A DNA stretch of 64,000 nucleotides from Bombyx mori (taxonomy: Eukaryota > Arthropoda > Insecta > Lepidoptera > Bombycidae), in contig NC_085107.1 of assembly GCF_030269925.1 (NCBI RefSeq), forward strand, positions 3,224,001 through 3,288,000, in the 5' to 3' direction. The translations under genes and the position numbers were made by a program. The first letter of the stretch is position 1; every line of letters starts with the position of its first letter. Under the pieces are notes generated by a model. The model had not been told where the DNA came from. It searched no databases and was given only the letters and a program-made list of their open reading frames with translations. Shown piece after piece: positions 1 through 11,294 of this stretch.

Positions 1-250
1 CCAATTATGACATTAACTTTCTACAATTACCTACGAAACATAGACCACAAAATGAGTAATGATCCGCTATGACAGATTTCAGGGCGATAATGTGTGTATA
101 TATGTGTATGAATATTTAAGAAATTAAATGAACAATAATTGAAATTCTTAGAGATTCTAGCATATAAAATATATTTTTTAAACAGTTAAAAAAGAAATCT
201 TGCCCATTGTTCTGTTTTCATGTTTTTATGTTCTGATTAAATGTATATGA

Positions 251-692
251 TTTTTTTTGTTGCATTGTTGGATAGACGAGCTCACAGCCCACCTGGTGTT
301 AAGTGGTTACTGGAGCCCATAGACATATACAACGTAAATGCGCCACCCACCTCGAGATATAAGTTCTAAGGTCTCAGTATAGTTACAACGGCTACCCCCA
401 CCCTTCGAACCGAAACGCATTACTGCTTCACGGCGGAAATAGGCGGAGTGGTGGTACCTACCCGTGCGGACTCCCAAGAGGTCCTACCACCAGTGATTAA
501 GCAAATTATAATTTTTGCGGGTCTGATTTTTATTACACGATGTTATTCCTTCACCGTGGAAGTCAATCGTGAATATTTGTTGAGTACGTATGTCATTAGA
601 AAAATTGGTACCCGCCTGCGGGATTCGAACACCGGTGCATCGCTACATACGAATGCACCGGACGTCTTATCCTTTAGGCCACGACGACTTCA
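251..692 (-). repeat. Bm1 SINE, near full length
   Basis: Read on the minus strand this has the complete Bm1 layout: a tRNA-like head with a B-box (GGTGTTCGAATCCCGC), the conserved body, and an A-rich tail seen here as the T run at 251-258. Bm1 is the abundant tRNA-derived SINE of Bombyx and the strongest indicator of the source organism. An open frame at 448-705 is only a by-product of the SINE body. Confidence 0.92.
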
Positions 693-1002
693 ACGATTAA
701 ATTAACGACGACGATTGAATTATGAGAATTTATATTTTGTCTGTATAATAGAAAATAGTGAAAGTTACCTTCGATTTAGTTTTACTTACTCTTTTCCCAT
801 TTTAAATCTGGCACTGTCACTGTTCAAGTTCACAGTATTCTGCAACAAAATTTAGATAAAATTACTATGAAACACTTCAATCAATATACAAAATATTTAT
901 TGATCCTTTTTATAATTTTATGCTGATAGAGTAACTGCGGATTAAGATGGCCTTAAGTTAAGCCTAAAAGTTCTATGTGTTGCTTAATTGTATTTTTATT
1001 GA

Positions 1003-1354
1003 CTAGTAGCTGACCCGGAAAACGTTGTTTTGTCATATATAAGATTTCTAGGGAAATTATAGTGTAGAAAAAAAGTATCTTATTGTAAGTGTGTAAGGAT
1101 GTGGTAAATGAGTGAAAGAGGCCTGTAGCGCTGTGAACGATTAGGGAGTATAAAAATAACAAAACCTCATTCAACCACATACCTAGGTAATGCCTCATTA
1201 TAACAAAAAAAAATGTCCAAAAATAAAAATAAATGTTAGGGGTAGACAACCCTTATCACTTATGGGTATGAAAAATAGATAGTAGCCGATTCTCAGACCT
1301 ACTGAACATGCATATGGTAACTAACATTGTGACATGAGAATTTTATATATAAGA
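1003..1354 (-). repeat. Short TC...CTAG non-autonomous element, Helitron-like or RTE-derived
   Basis: Bounded by CTAG at 1003-1006 and, at the other end, a terminal GA (TC on the minus strand) at 1353-1354. It is flanked by A on one side and T on the other. The terminal GAATTTTATATATAAGA and internal AGCTGACCCGG are typical of a common lepidopteran repeat. The 98-codon minus frame at 953-1249 lies inside it and is not a gene. Whether the family is Helitron or LINE-tail derived is discussed in the findings. Confidence 0.6.
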
Positions 1355-1789
1355 TTGTAAATAAATAATTATTGCACTGGAAATTAATGATAATTTTACG
1401 ATGACAGTAAAATTAACATGAGAGTTGCACAGAAAAATTAAAATAATAGGTATAACAGTTACTGCTACGATAGATACACAAATAAAACCAAAAAAAACTG
1501 GCCGAAAAATGTATAGTGAGTATGACAGGAGACCGGCTTTGTCCTCATCCCTACTACGTGATGTGTGCTGGATGAGTGGTAACCCCTGGCGGGGATAACT
1601 GATCGATTGATAGTTGATCAGTAATCGACCGGCGAAGGCGGGAGATCAAATTGAATTTAAAAAAAAATCATAATTAAAGGAACTTGAAATTCTAAACTCT
1701 GAATACGAATTTATCGTACTACAATTATAATATTTGATTGCCATCTTGCAACCTTATTGCGGAACTGTGCATAGAATAAAAAAAATAAA

Positions 1790-2149
1790 AATTGGGATGG
1801 AAAAACAGGGGTTGATCGTATAAGAGTGAAAATTAGAGTAATATGAATTTTTTTATTTAAGTTTTTAATTAACAAATAAAAAATAAGGGTTGATCATAGA
1901 GGGATGAAAATTTAGGGTTGTATGTATTTTTGTATGCTGTATCATAAAAAAATAAAAACAAAAATCTTTGTCAAAAAAATAAAATAAAAAATTTAGGGGT
2001 GGACCCTTAAGATTTAGGGGGATGAAAAATAGATGTTATTTGATTCTCCACCCTGGCCGATATGCACGCTAAGATTCACGAAAATCGGTCGAGCGGTTGC
2101 GGAGAAGTTCAATCACGCACCACGTGACATGAGAATTTTATATATTAGA
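1790..2149 (-). repeat. Diverged fragment of the same family as 1003-1354
   Basis: It shares the phrases around 'gggatgaaaaatagatgtt', 'ccgatatgcac', 'aaatcggtc' and the terminal 'gagaattttatatatta' with the preceding element. The CTAG end is missing or too diverged to place, so the left limit is approximate. Confidence 0.5.
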
Positions 2150-2340
2150 AGTAGTAATAACCATAAACACAGCTGAATAATGGACAACAGAATACAAATA
2201 AAAAATCAATGTAAAATAATGTCAATATTAACAAGCACCTTATCAATTTTCTATCATCATACGCTTTGCGGGAAAGGAATGGAGCATCTTCTCTCAAAAG
2301 TTGAGAAAAATTAAAGGATTTTTTCAATAAACATACCACT

Positions 2341-2865
2341 AATGGCTTAAGGTTTTGTACTGGGGCCAGTCTTTTACTCTCTGTATATAAATCTGACCTA
2401 CCAAAGCGCCAACAGCTTACAGTCGCAACTTTTGGAGATGATACAACTTTGCTTGCTTTGAGTACATGCCCAACTTGAGCATCTGAACTCCTACAAAGCG
2501 GAATTCATAAAATAGAGAAAATGATGGCCATATGGAGAATCGCTACTAGCAAATCCAAATCTGTGCAAGTAGCCTTCACCAAACTTAGCCTTTGCAAAAA
2601 GGACTGCCAGTCAACAAATTTAAATGGTACTCAACTTCCTCATCAACATATGATTAAGTAGTTGTTAGTACATACAAATGCACTTAGAACACAGAATTAC
2701 ATGGAAAAAACATGTGCAAACAAAAGAGTTCTAAATAACCTGAAGTACAAAGGTCTGGTTACTCAGTAGAAACTGAAAACTAGCAATCAACAAATATACA
2801 GTATAATTCATAAGCCTATTTGGACATATTGTATTGAAGTATGGGGCACACCCTATATATAATGT
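2341..2865 (+). pseudogene. LINE reverse transcriptase fragment (jockey/CR1-like), decayed
   Basis: Translating across one frameshift near 2398 gives V-L-G-P-V-x-Y-S-L-Y-I-N, then a catalytic-motif block T-F-G-D-D-T, an L-L-Q-S-G-I-H-K-I-E helix, W-R-I-x-T-S-K-S-K-S-V-Q-V-A-F-T, and finally P-I-W-T-Y-x-I-E-V-W-G-T. These are, in order, the palm and thumb motifs of non-LTR reverse transcriptases of the jockey/CR1 type. In-frame stops and the shift show it is dead. No 5' half is present, as usual for LINEs. Confidence 0.75.
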
Positions 2866-2884
2866 ATAATATCTAAGGGTATAA

Positions 2885-3143
2885 AAGTATAATTACTGGT
2901 GGTCGGACCTCTTGTGAGTCCACACAGGTAGATACTACTACCCCGCCTATTTCTGCAGTGAAGCAGTAATCCGTTTCAGTTTGAAGGGTGGGGCAGCCGT
3001 TATAACATACTGAGACCTTAGAACTCATATCTCAAGGTGAGTGTCAGCATTTACGTTGTAGATATTAATGGGCTCCAGTAACCAATTAACACCAGGTGGG
3101 CTGTGAGCTCGTCCACCCATTTAAGTACTTAATATAAAAAAAT
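2885..3143 (+). repeat. Bm1 SINE, 5'-truncated
   Basis: Starts in the middle of the Bm1 body (AATTACTGGTGGT) and runs to 'gagctcgtccaccca' and an A-rich tail ending about 3143. The tRNA-like head is absent. Confidence 0.9.
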
Positions 3144-3150
3144 ATATATT

Positions 3151-3381
3151 TTGGGACAAAGAAATATATTTGATGGTTCATCAAAACATAGGAGATCTAT
3201 GAAATCTTTGAGCTGCCAATGGTCAAGAAATGATAAAAATGCTATTGGCCCCACAAGCCACAATTGTAAAAATATCCTAAACAGCTTGCATGTTTGCATA
3301 TTTGATGAAAATACCCATCCGGAACTGGATGACTACATAAAAAATAAGGTAAGGCTCTGCTGGGAGTACTCTAATACCTAG
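3151..3381 (+). other. Unassigned open frame with a possible splice donor
   Basis: A 76-codon open frame directly after the Bm1 tail. The first codon is a non-ATG start, and the frame may simply be open. It contains a good donor (AAG|GTAAGG, exon end at about 3348) after D-D-Y-I-K-N-K. A short downstream piece at 5331-5421, following a good acceptor (TTTTTACAG), ends in a stop codon and could be a terminal exon, but the reading phases do not join simply. I do not recognise the protein. It may be the remains of a gene whose other exons lie left of the window, or chance. Confidence 0.2.
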
Positions 3382-3471
3382 CACACTATCTCATCTACAT
3401 ATAGTCCACACAACTAAGGGCATAATAAAGAGATAATATAATATATATGTGCATAATAAATTATATATTAA

Positions 3472-3510
3472 TGATAGAAACTTGTATAAATAATATATAA
3501 GTTTCTATCA
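3472..3510. repeat. Short inverted repeat (hairpin)
   Basis: TGATAGAAACTTGTATA at 3472-3488 is the reverse complement, with one mismatch, of 3494-3510. This gives a 17-bp stem with a 5-base loop in very AT-rich DNA. Confidence 0.6.
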
Positions 3511-3993
3511 GTTATCTATTATATAAGTTTGGGCTCAGAGCCTCCCTTGTGTTAAATAGTAGCAGGTAACTTTCCTCAAATGTTTGAATGTATGTATGTA
3601 ATTATACATTTTATCATACGTTTATAATAGGTAGTAATAAACTTTTGTATTTTTGATATAAAAAGTTTATAGCAATACTTAAATAATTAATAAATTATTT
3701 TTAGAATTTTTTTTTTATAGGAAGTGAATTTAAAAAGTTGTTATTTTCACTTTTTATCCTACTCAGTACATTTGTATGTAATGGAATTTTTCATTTAAAT
3801 TTTCACTAACTTGAAAATTAAAACATGCATTAAACTCTGGTGACAACCGTATCGCTTGGACTTTTATTCCTATAAAAAGTAAGGATAATAATTTAGATAA
3901 CAAAGTACTGGTCAAGCTGATTAAAGTGTATTACAAATAAAAAGCAATCTGCTTACTACCAAGGATGGCCCAAGTATTAATCAACACTATAAT

Positions 3994-4251
3994 CAATGGC
4001 GGATCCAGGGGGGGGGTCATGGGGGTCATGACCACCTCGTGAGCTGGTTCCAGGACTTAGGTGGACAACTAATTGAATATAATGATTTTATTTATATATT
4101 TTGTCACCATACAGATTTTATGTAACTACATACCTTCAATATTTAATTAATTAAATATAATAACTTTGTATAATGGCAAACGCTTGGGAACGAACGCATC
4201 TAAATTTGACTATGTGACCCCCTCCTGGCGCCAAAGCTGGATCCGCCCTTG
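3994..4251. mobile_element. hAT-type MITE, 258 bp, with 8-bp target duplication
   Basis: The left end CAATGGCGGATCCAG matches the reverse complement of the right end (CTGGATCCGCCCTTG) at 14 of 15 positions. The element is flanked on both sides by ACTATAAT (3986-3993 and 4252-4259), a perfect 8-bp duplication as hAT transposases make. There is no coding capacity inside, so it would need a transposase from elsewhere. Confidence 0.88.
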
Positions 4252-4259
4252 ACTATAAT

Positions 4260-7230
4260 AAACTGAACACAAACTTTCAACAGTTTAAAAGACTTTCACA
4301 ATAAATTGTATCTCCTTTGATTTTACAATCAGTAAATAGAGCAAGCTCCACGTTTAATTTTTCCAAGTATATGGTTCTAAGCGCTTCTCCGGTTAGTAAA
4401 TGTAATCTCATGACAACTGGTCCTTCTCTGGACTGTAGATTTTATTGGGGCCAATAACAGTTTTATAATTAATTATATTATATTATTTAGTTTTATGATT
4501 ATTGCTCAATAAGCACATAAAATGACATCAATTTTGCAAAATAAATAAAACGATTTTTAAATAATGTATCACTGACGAGAAATTTTCATTGAAACTGCTG
4601 TCTTCAGAATTATTAACCTTAAAATTTTGTAACTTGGAAATACAAATTTTGCTAAAAAAAAATTGCTTCTTGATGTCACTTCAAATATATGGATGTCCTT
4701 ATTTGTAACCCATTTTCTAATTATATGCTTAATGACTGATTAAACTACACTTTGTGAAAAAAAGTACTTTTGATAATATAAATCACGAAACTCTATAAAG
4801 AGTTCACTGATGTTTTTGAAAACGGAATTCATATAATCAGTGGTGAAAATGCTTTCGCTGTGCGCTTTAAGTTCACTGAGATTCGCAAACTTTTAAAACA
4901 TTTCGTTCGAAGCGTTCCTATTCTTTTTTTTTTTTTTGTTAATGATATTATTATCCAGAAGATAACAATAGCGTTTTGAGAGACAATTCGCTAAGAATGG
5001 GAATAAACTTGATTTTTCTAAACATACCGCTATTCCCGTTGCAATCTTTCCAAAAAACAAACTAAATTACGAAAAAATCCAAACATTTGTGGGCATTGTT
5101 TCACAGACAAATAGTTCGATAAACTTTGAATAAATTCAATAATAAAAATGTGTGAACTGTACAGTAACTTAGAGAAAATGTATTTCTATTTAGCTTTAAA
5201 TTATTGTAACTAAACTTCACCTTTAATGAGTAGGTTACTACTATTTAAGTAGAACAAAACTATAAAATAATAAACGTGACACTCTATCTATCAAAGTATC
5301 AAACCGTCACGATTTATTTTGTTTTTACAGAGTTCCAACTGGCAATGAAATTTATTCCATAAAACCAAATCAAGGCTTATCCTATAAGTTACCAGAAATC
5401 ATGTACTCTATGGTCGATTGATCTTCCTAAATTTAAAAAAAAGAATAGAAACCTTTTTTACTTATAATGATTATATACATACCTATATTTTATGTGTGTT
5501 TATTTAAATAATACGCTAGTAAAAAATACGCTAGTTTAATGGAATGAAGAATAGATAGACTTTTTAGAAGTAACGCGAGAAGTAAAGTGGTATGAATTGT
5601 TTTACTGTGTTTCTTCTTAAGCCGTTTGTCATTGGGAAAGTGAACTAGTACGGAAAGATTAAATAAAGCTATTAGACGTGGCTTGTCAGTCTCTTTCAAA
5701 AAATCTACTGAAGTCTCACTAAGTTCCCATCATTTGAACTGGGACATTTCATCACATCTCATCTCGTTTCATTTTATTTGATTTTCTTCAATTTCGTCCC
5801 AATTTATAAGTTTTATATTATAGCTTCATTACATTCTGTTATGTAAATATTCATAATTATAGACTATATAAAGTCACCAAATGCTATAGGTACTTAGAAA
5901 AAAGAAGCAAGCCATTTAAGCAATGATGCCAACTTAGGAGATTTCTCCCTAGCTTAGGAAAAAATAAATTTATAACTGTGAATGTAAATGAGACAAATTG
6001 ACCCAATTAAACCACCAATTTCTACAACTATGCACTCCTATTTTCTGATTTAAAGGATAAGACCACCGTTATACAATAGAGAGACTTTGACTTTGTGTCT
6101 AAATTTTTATAAAGGAAACAAAACTAATCAAAGCGATCGATTTTGTTAGCCTTCAGTATTATGTCGAGAGTCGAATAATTGCGTGGATGATTAGTATGCA
6201 ATGATCACTTTGACTGTGGAAAAACTTGCAGACCTCTTGTGCTTTGAGGTATTGAAGCTTGTTTAAAGTATCAGACGGTTTCTATAATATGAGATTAAAT
6301 GTAGAATTCTTCGTTTAAAACTAAATCTTGTGTTTGTTCCGTACATTTTAGGCCTAATAGACAATACAGTAAAGTAAAGTAGGTACAATCTTTGAATCTA
6401 GATAGATTATTCTCAAGTATGTAGTGTGTTAGGGCATATAGTAAGATAGGTGATATTAATATATATATAAGTTCCAGACAGATTCCCGGGGCTTGCAGTG
6501 CGCATTACAGTATGCTATAATAAATCTATTGATTGATAGCTTTGACATGCGCAAAGAGCCAGAGTTACGGGTGCATGGCATCTACAGAGCCTGGAATCAG
6601 CTAGAGACGATCTAGTCGAGTACTTTCTTTGTTCTATTTGGTTTTATTTATTTGTGGTTAAAACGGGAGTTCAAATGTTAACAATCATACAAAAATTTGC
6701 ATAGCCATTCTTGAAATCTCGCTCCAGTACCAGTGTTCATCAAGGAGATTAGACAACGCTAGAATGCCCACATTCACTCTGCCCAGAAATCATTATCACT
6801 GAAAAGAAATGAGCTACAAGAGCAGGTAATTTCTTTTGCTAATTTTAGTATTCTCTTTGTTATCCTATTCTATGTGGTAAGTCTATCAGATCATTGGTCA
6901 TAAATAAATAAATAGGTAAGGTCTTTACAAAAACCAGCATAAATCCTAAGCAAGAATCCTAAATCAAAGTCAACTGTCAATAAAATTTTTATAATGTATA
7001 CCTACCGCACTGAAGTATGAAATCTAAAAATCTATTAGTTTATAAGTCTATGTACCGTACCATAGATTATACACCGTAAGAGAATACAAAACTAAACATC
7101 ATTGCTTGACTTTCTGTGGTTTAGGAGTATGAGAATAGAAGTAATAGTGTTCTGTGTATGAGAATACTCAATACAGACAGAAAGTTGTTTTAAAAAATTG
7201 TCCGTCGAGTTTCTGTGTTCAATTTCATTG
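4260..7230. other. Intergenic, no gene recognised
   Basis: AT-rich sequence. Apart from the possible terminal exon at 5331-5421 (acceptor TTTTTACAG, 29 open codons, TGA), I see no conserved coding, no RNA gene and no bounded mobile element. Confidence 0.5.
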
Positions 7231-7237
7231 TTTTGTT

Positions 7238-7242
7238 TCAGT
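7238..7242 (+). promoter_or_regulatory. Candidate initiator (TCAGT) for the 7401 gene
   Basis: TCAGT is the arthropod initiator consensus, and here it would place the transcription start at A7240. It lies 78 bases before a good splice donor at 7318, so the first exon would be about 7240-7317. No TATA box is evident just upstream. The motif is short, so this is a suggestion only. Confidence 0.35.
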
Positions 7243-7399
7243 TATTAGTGAGTGTACGTCTGCGCAGAAATACCAAAAGCTGCATAGCTTTTTAGACTGG
7301 ACTGCGTTGCAAATAAGGTACGTTATTGGATAGAGTTAAGTTAGATGGATAAAATCAATAAATCAGGTGTTGCGCATTTCGAAGCTTTGATTTTTATAG
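7240..7399 (+). other. 5' UTR exon and 82-bp leader intron of the 7401 gene
   Basis: AATAAG|GTACGT at 7318 is a good donor, and TTTTTATAG ending at 7399 is a good acceptor one base before the ATG at 7401. The implied transcript has a non-coding exon ending at 7317, an 82-bp intron (7318-7399), and a single coding exon. Confidence 0.55.
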
Positions 7400-7400
7400 G

Positions 7401-7901
7401 ATGGCCACTGCTCGTGGCTTCTTCTTCGACGACGAGACGGGCGAGTTGGTCACTTACGGTGTGAACGAAGAAACTGGCGAGCCGATGGTTAATAATCCAA
7501 CGGTGTCCTTTTTTGGAACACCTCGGCCCATTCCACCGATGGAGACTCCGAATTTTCCAGAAGGTCCAATGAGTCAGACAAAGAAGTTTCAAGCACTCAA
7601 GGAAAACATAATCGCAGGCTCCAATCCCATTAGCCACCGCATGCTGCTCTTTCCATCCGTGATGATTTTTCCGGAGCTCTTCTGTGTTCTGCTCCTCATT
7701 CTAGAGGTGTATCTACATGTGAAGTGCCACAAGAAGAACAAAAAATTAAAAGATCAAAACTTGTACTACCGAAGTCCGTTTCATGTCGTAACAAGTACTT
7801 TCTGTGGAGCATGCCGTGAAAGTGAGCTGGCTTCTAGGATAGGGCAGATGCAAGACAAGCGACGCAATCGTTACGACTACTTCAGAGGGATTGCCATATA
7901 A
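7401..7901 (+). CDS. Orphan single-pass membrane protein with two ETGE motifs, 166 aa
   Basis: I do not recognise this protein. It is an uninterrupted 166-codon frame whose ATG follows a splice acceptor by one base. Residues 1-57 are acidic and proline-rich, and carry two copies of a short unit: D-D-E-T-G-E at 10-15 and E-E-T-G-E at 23-27. Residues 81-107 are strongly hydrophobic (L-F-C-V-L-L-L-I-L core) and end in a basic patch (K-C-H-K-K-N-K-K), so a single membrane segment with a cytosolic C-terminus is likely by the positive-inside rule. A C-x2-C pair sits at 135/138, and the tail is basic. There is no cleavable signal peptide. ETGE is the known high-affinity Keap1 ligand motif of NRF2/CncC proteins; its relevance here is inference. 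The balanced composition and the leader-intron structure argue that it is a real gene, probably restricted to Lepidoptera. Confidence 0.6.
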   Translation: MATARGFFFDDETGELVTYGVNEETGEPMVNNPTVSFFGTPRPIPPMETPNFPEGPMSQTKKFQALKENIIAGSNPISHRMLLFPSVMIFPELFCVLLLILEVYLHVKCHKKNKKLKDQNLYYRSPFHVVTSTFCGACRESELASRIGQMQDKRRNRYDYFRGIAI

Positions 7902-8417
7902 TGTGGTAATTATTATTATATCTATTAAAACTAGCAGTTCAACTCACAGCTAATGAGTTATGTTTCTGTGTGTTTTTCCACTTTTTCTCCTAGATCTAAG
8001 TATATTTCAATATAAAAGGCATAAAATTGTCGGTATCTCTTCTAGAGAATATTTTGGGTAACGGTCCTATTATTAAGTATCTATGTAGGATGTATTTAGA
8101 ATTTTGATGTATACAGTATGCATTTAAAAACTTTGATATGTAAGATGTGTTGGAAACAATTATTAATGATGAATACATGCTCGCTACAAGTAGCTACATA
8201 TTTTGTTATAAAATTAAGAATTTAGGCTCATTCAGCTTGACTGAGGCATCTGATACCATGAAACTAAAAAACTATTGAAATATGTCAGGAGTTTACCAAT
8301 CGTCATATTGCCAGTATATTTTGCCATTACTGAGGTTCATTATTGTTCATGGTCAAAGTACATCTATGACCAGTCTTATAGAGCTTTGTTAGAAGTTTTC
8401 ATGAAATGCAAAAAATC

Positions 8418-8423
8418 AATAAA
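8418..8423 (+). other. Candidate poly(A) signal for the 7401 gene
   Basis: First AATAAA downstream of the stop codon at 7901 on the plus strand, implying a 3' UTR of about 540 bases. An earlier ATTAAA lies near 7923. Confidence 0.35.
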
Positions 8424-8439
8424 ACAAAAGAAAGGGAAC

Positions 8440-11123
8440 ACTGTTATAAATTATCCCAACAGGAGGGTGGTTGAGTGCTTTGCTCACTCGGTACCAAGCA
8501 GTTACCAGAACCTATATATATATTGCAAAGTGAATGCTGTTGTGAGAAAGGAAGCCGAAATCTAAATTGTATTGTAGAAAATCTGTTACACTCTTAAAGC
8601 TTGAACGCATGACTGATTTACGGCAGAAAAAGGCACAGAATAGTAGTGCCAAACAGGCACAATACCAACAATATAACCATATGAGACGTTACCTTTATAA
8701 TAGTGGCCTAGATTAAGATGAGTAATAATTATTTAATAAGATTGGTGTCTATGAACACAAAGGTACTAAATTGTGGTAAATGTTAGTTTTAAATGACTCT
8801 AACTGTATTGGCGTAAGTAATCACATTCATAAACATTATGTAATTGTATCTTCATTATATGGTAATGTTACAAAATCATCAATTGAAAATATCTGTTTAA
8901 TTTTCCAAATTATTACACCATTGCTGTTAAAATAGTTCATAGATTCAAACTCAAATTAATCAACGGGATATTCTTTCATTGATATTGAATTTAAGCCTAT
9001 AAACTACATGAATATAATCTTCAACTATGTAACCCTTAATCTTAGCGTAAGCATCTTGTAATTAATGATACCACATCTTTAAACAAGTGGTCATATTTAT
9101 ATAAGAATTTCAATCATCTCTTTAAGTGTAGATGATGGCTTAACTGAGACGGCTCTGGTGATGATGAAAAGTCAATCATTTATTCCATACTATTATTATA
9201 CAGCATATTACTGTTATATTTAACAGATGTATTCAAAATCTTTAATTGGTCAAGTTATACTGAAATGGAGGAATTCACTTGAGTATTATTGAAGTGACTG
9301 GATACTAGCCGATAGTGGCAAAAATGTGATCCTATTAATTAAATACTCTTAGTATTTTTTTTAGTATTTTATTAATCAGGCAACTCATCTCGTAATGGCA
9401 ATATAGCGTGCCTTTGAGCACCACACTTTTCCCACATCCTGCATAAGCCACCTCAGCTAAGCAAATACATATATATATATTCCAGTAGATAAACTTTTAA
9501 TAGTACTTAAAAATGTAAAATTTTGTAGTCTTCGCGTCATTGATAACGAGAGTAGACGCTCTGATCAAATTACAACTTTTTAATATAAATAATCATTATT
9601 TAAAATTTATCTAAAATTTGAGAATATTTGTAATTTATGTTCCTCACCAACGTAATAACCGGCTTGAGACATCCATCTCATGTATATAATAGTCGGTTGT
9701 TCAGGTGATTTTTAATGTTATGATGAAGAAAGATACAGTACTACCTCAATCAAGTAGTTTTATATAGTCCAGCTTTGTACTGGCATCGGTACTTTGGTGA
9801 TGTAACAATCGAGAATCTAATTGAGCGATTTCTAATTTCTGAATTTTACGGTCAATAAATTTTAAAAAGTACTTTAAATTCAACAACGCTTTTCCTCTTT
9901 CTGTCCGAATTAAAATATCTCAAAATGTTAAACGTATTCACCCCACATTGAACTCTCAAATTCAAATTATTTCTGTTATACGTATAAATAAAACAGTGGT
10001 TCTGAATATATATAATAAACAAGTTTATCTTAACACGTGTATATTATTAACGATTCTCGATTGATATGTCGTCATAGGTTAAGTAAATGTTGTCGAATTA
10101 TTTTCAAACTTGTGTTCCGTACGTGAATTGATTTTAATTAAAGAGGACGTGGAGGATTTTTCCTTTTGTGTTGGTAGTCTGAGGCTCATCTCCGGGTGGC
10201 CGAAGAATTAGAGTTCTTTGATGTTAATCTTAAGAAGAAAGTCGGTCTACTTTAGTCCAAATACTTTATTATTAATTATTACTTTAATTTTAATCCTAAT
10301 AATAAACATGAAGTCTGAAGTATTTAGTTGACTCTGGTACATTTGTTTAATTATTTAAATATATTTTTTAGTATTATCTCTAATAGAATAAAACTATATT
10401 ACGCACACCTAAATTTGCTCAATTCCAAATATAATAGTATAAGTGTTAGTTACAATTTGTTATAATATATCTTCATTTCGTTTCTTTTACGCTCTCTCTG
10501 TGCTGATCTTTTATTTAAGTATTCCGAAAATAATTAGAAATTTGGTTAATTACATTTTTCTGAAGACGAAATCTTCGATCGTCCTTTAGCATGACTCTGC
10601 TCACTACACAACCACGTCAAAGTCAATATATTGGTTTTTTTTTTTGTTATGTCATATCATCGGCCTTCAAACACACACGGAACAATTCGTAAATTTCCTT
10701 GTCTTTGGACTAAACGTAGACTACGAATAGAGGTAATAAAATTATATAAAAAAAATTATATTAGGTAAGTTCGATTTATATTCCGGTTATTCGTAAAATA
10801 AGTATACATAAAATAGCAAATGTACGATAAAAAGTACACGGACAAAACTCGCGCATGTGATAACAGAAGTAGTATGTACTGGTCAAGAATGAACAAATGT
10901 TCTGAGACTAGGGTAGGTATGTGTTGTGTTCTCTACACTCAAATTCCGTTTTAACTGAATTACTGTCTTGTTTCGATTGCATCTTAATTCCGAGGTGACA
11001 ATCACCCGCTCTTACCCTCGGTCGGACTTAATTGGAATGAACTGAACGCATTCCGTTTATTCCTTTCAATGTATTCCAATTAAGCTCCCTGAATCGATCA
11101 ATAATATTTATTATTAATCTGTA
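8440..11123. other. Intergenic, no gene recognised
   Basis: AT-rich. An old minus-strand Bm1 fragment is discernible at about 8595-8660. A 12-bp inverted repeat (CTTAATTGGAAT, 11027-11038 and 11073-11084) flanks a 34-base spacer. Nothing else could be supported. Confidence 0.5.
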
Positions 11124-11290
11124 TGCTTATTGCGAGTTTCTTAACGTTCTCCATAGCGTAAAAGTTAAGCCAATTATGTATACAGTTGCAACAGTATCCC
11201 TAGCGGCAAACGTACGCAAACGATCCCACTCCATACAAACACGAGCTAACTTTTACGCTATCGAGAACGTTAATAAACTCGCACTAAGCA
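11124..11290 (-). mobile_element. Palindromic MITE, copy 1 (long terminal inverted repeats)
   Basis: About 167 bp whose two ends are roughly 45-bp inverted repeats containing GCGAGTTTCTTAACGTTCTC and TAGCGTAAAAGTTA. A short unique centre contains 'gcggcaaacgtacgcaaac'. The same element, in the opposite orientation as judged by the centre, is at 17036-17204. There is no coding capacity. The superfamily is not assigned because no clean target duplication is visible. Confidence 0.8.
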
Positions 11291-11294
11291 CACT

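Noticed and set aside
953..1249. 98-codon minus-strand frame
   Set aside because: It lies within a repeated TC...CTAG element, and similar frames occur in its relatives as a by-product.
8275..8565. 96-codon plus-strand frame after the orphan gene
   Set aside because: Non-ATG start, low-complexity composition, overlaps the likely 3' UTR and poly(A) signal; no motif.
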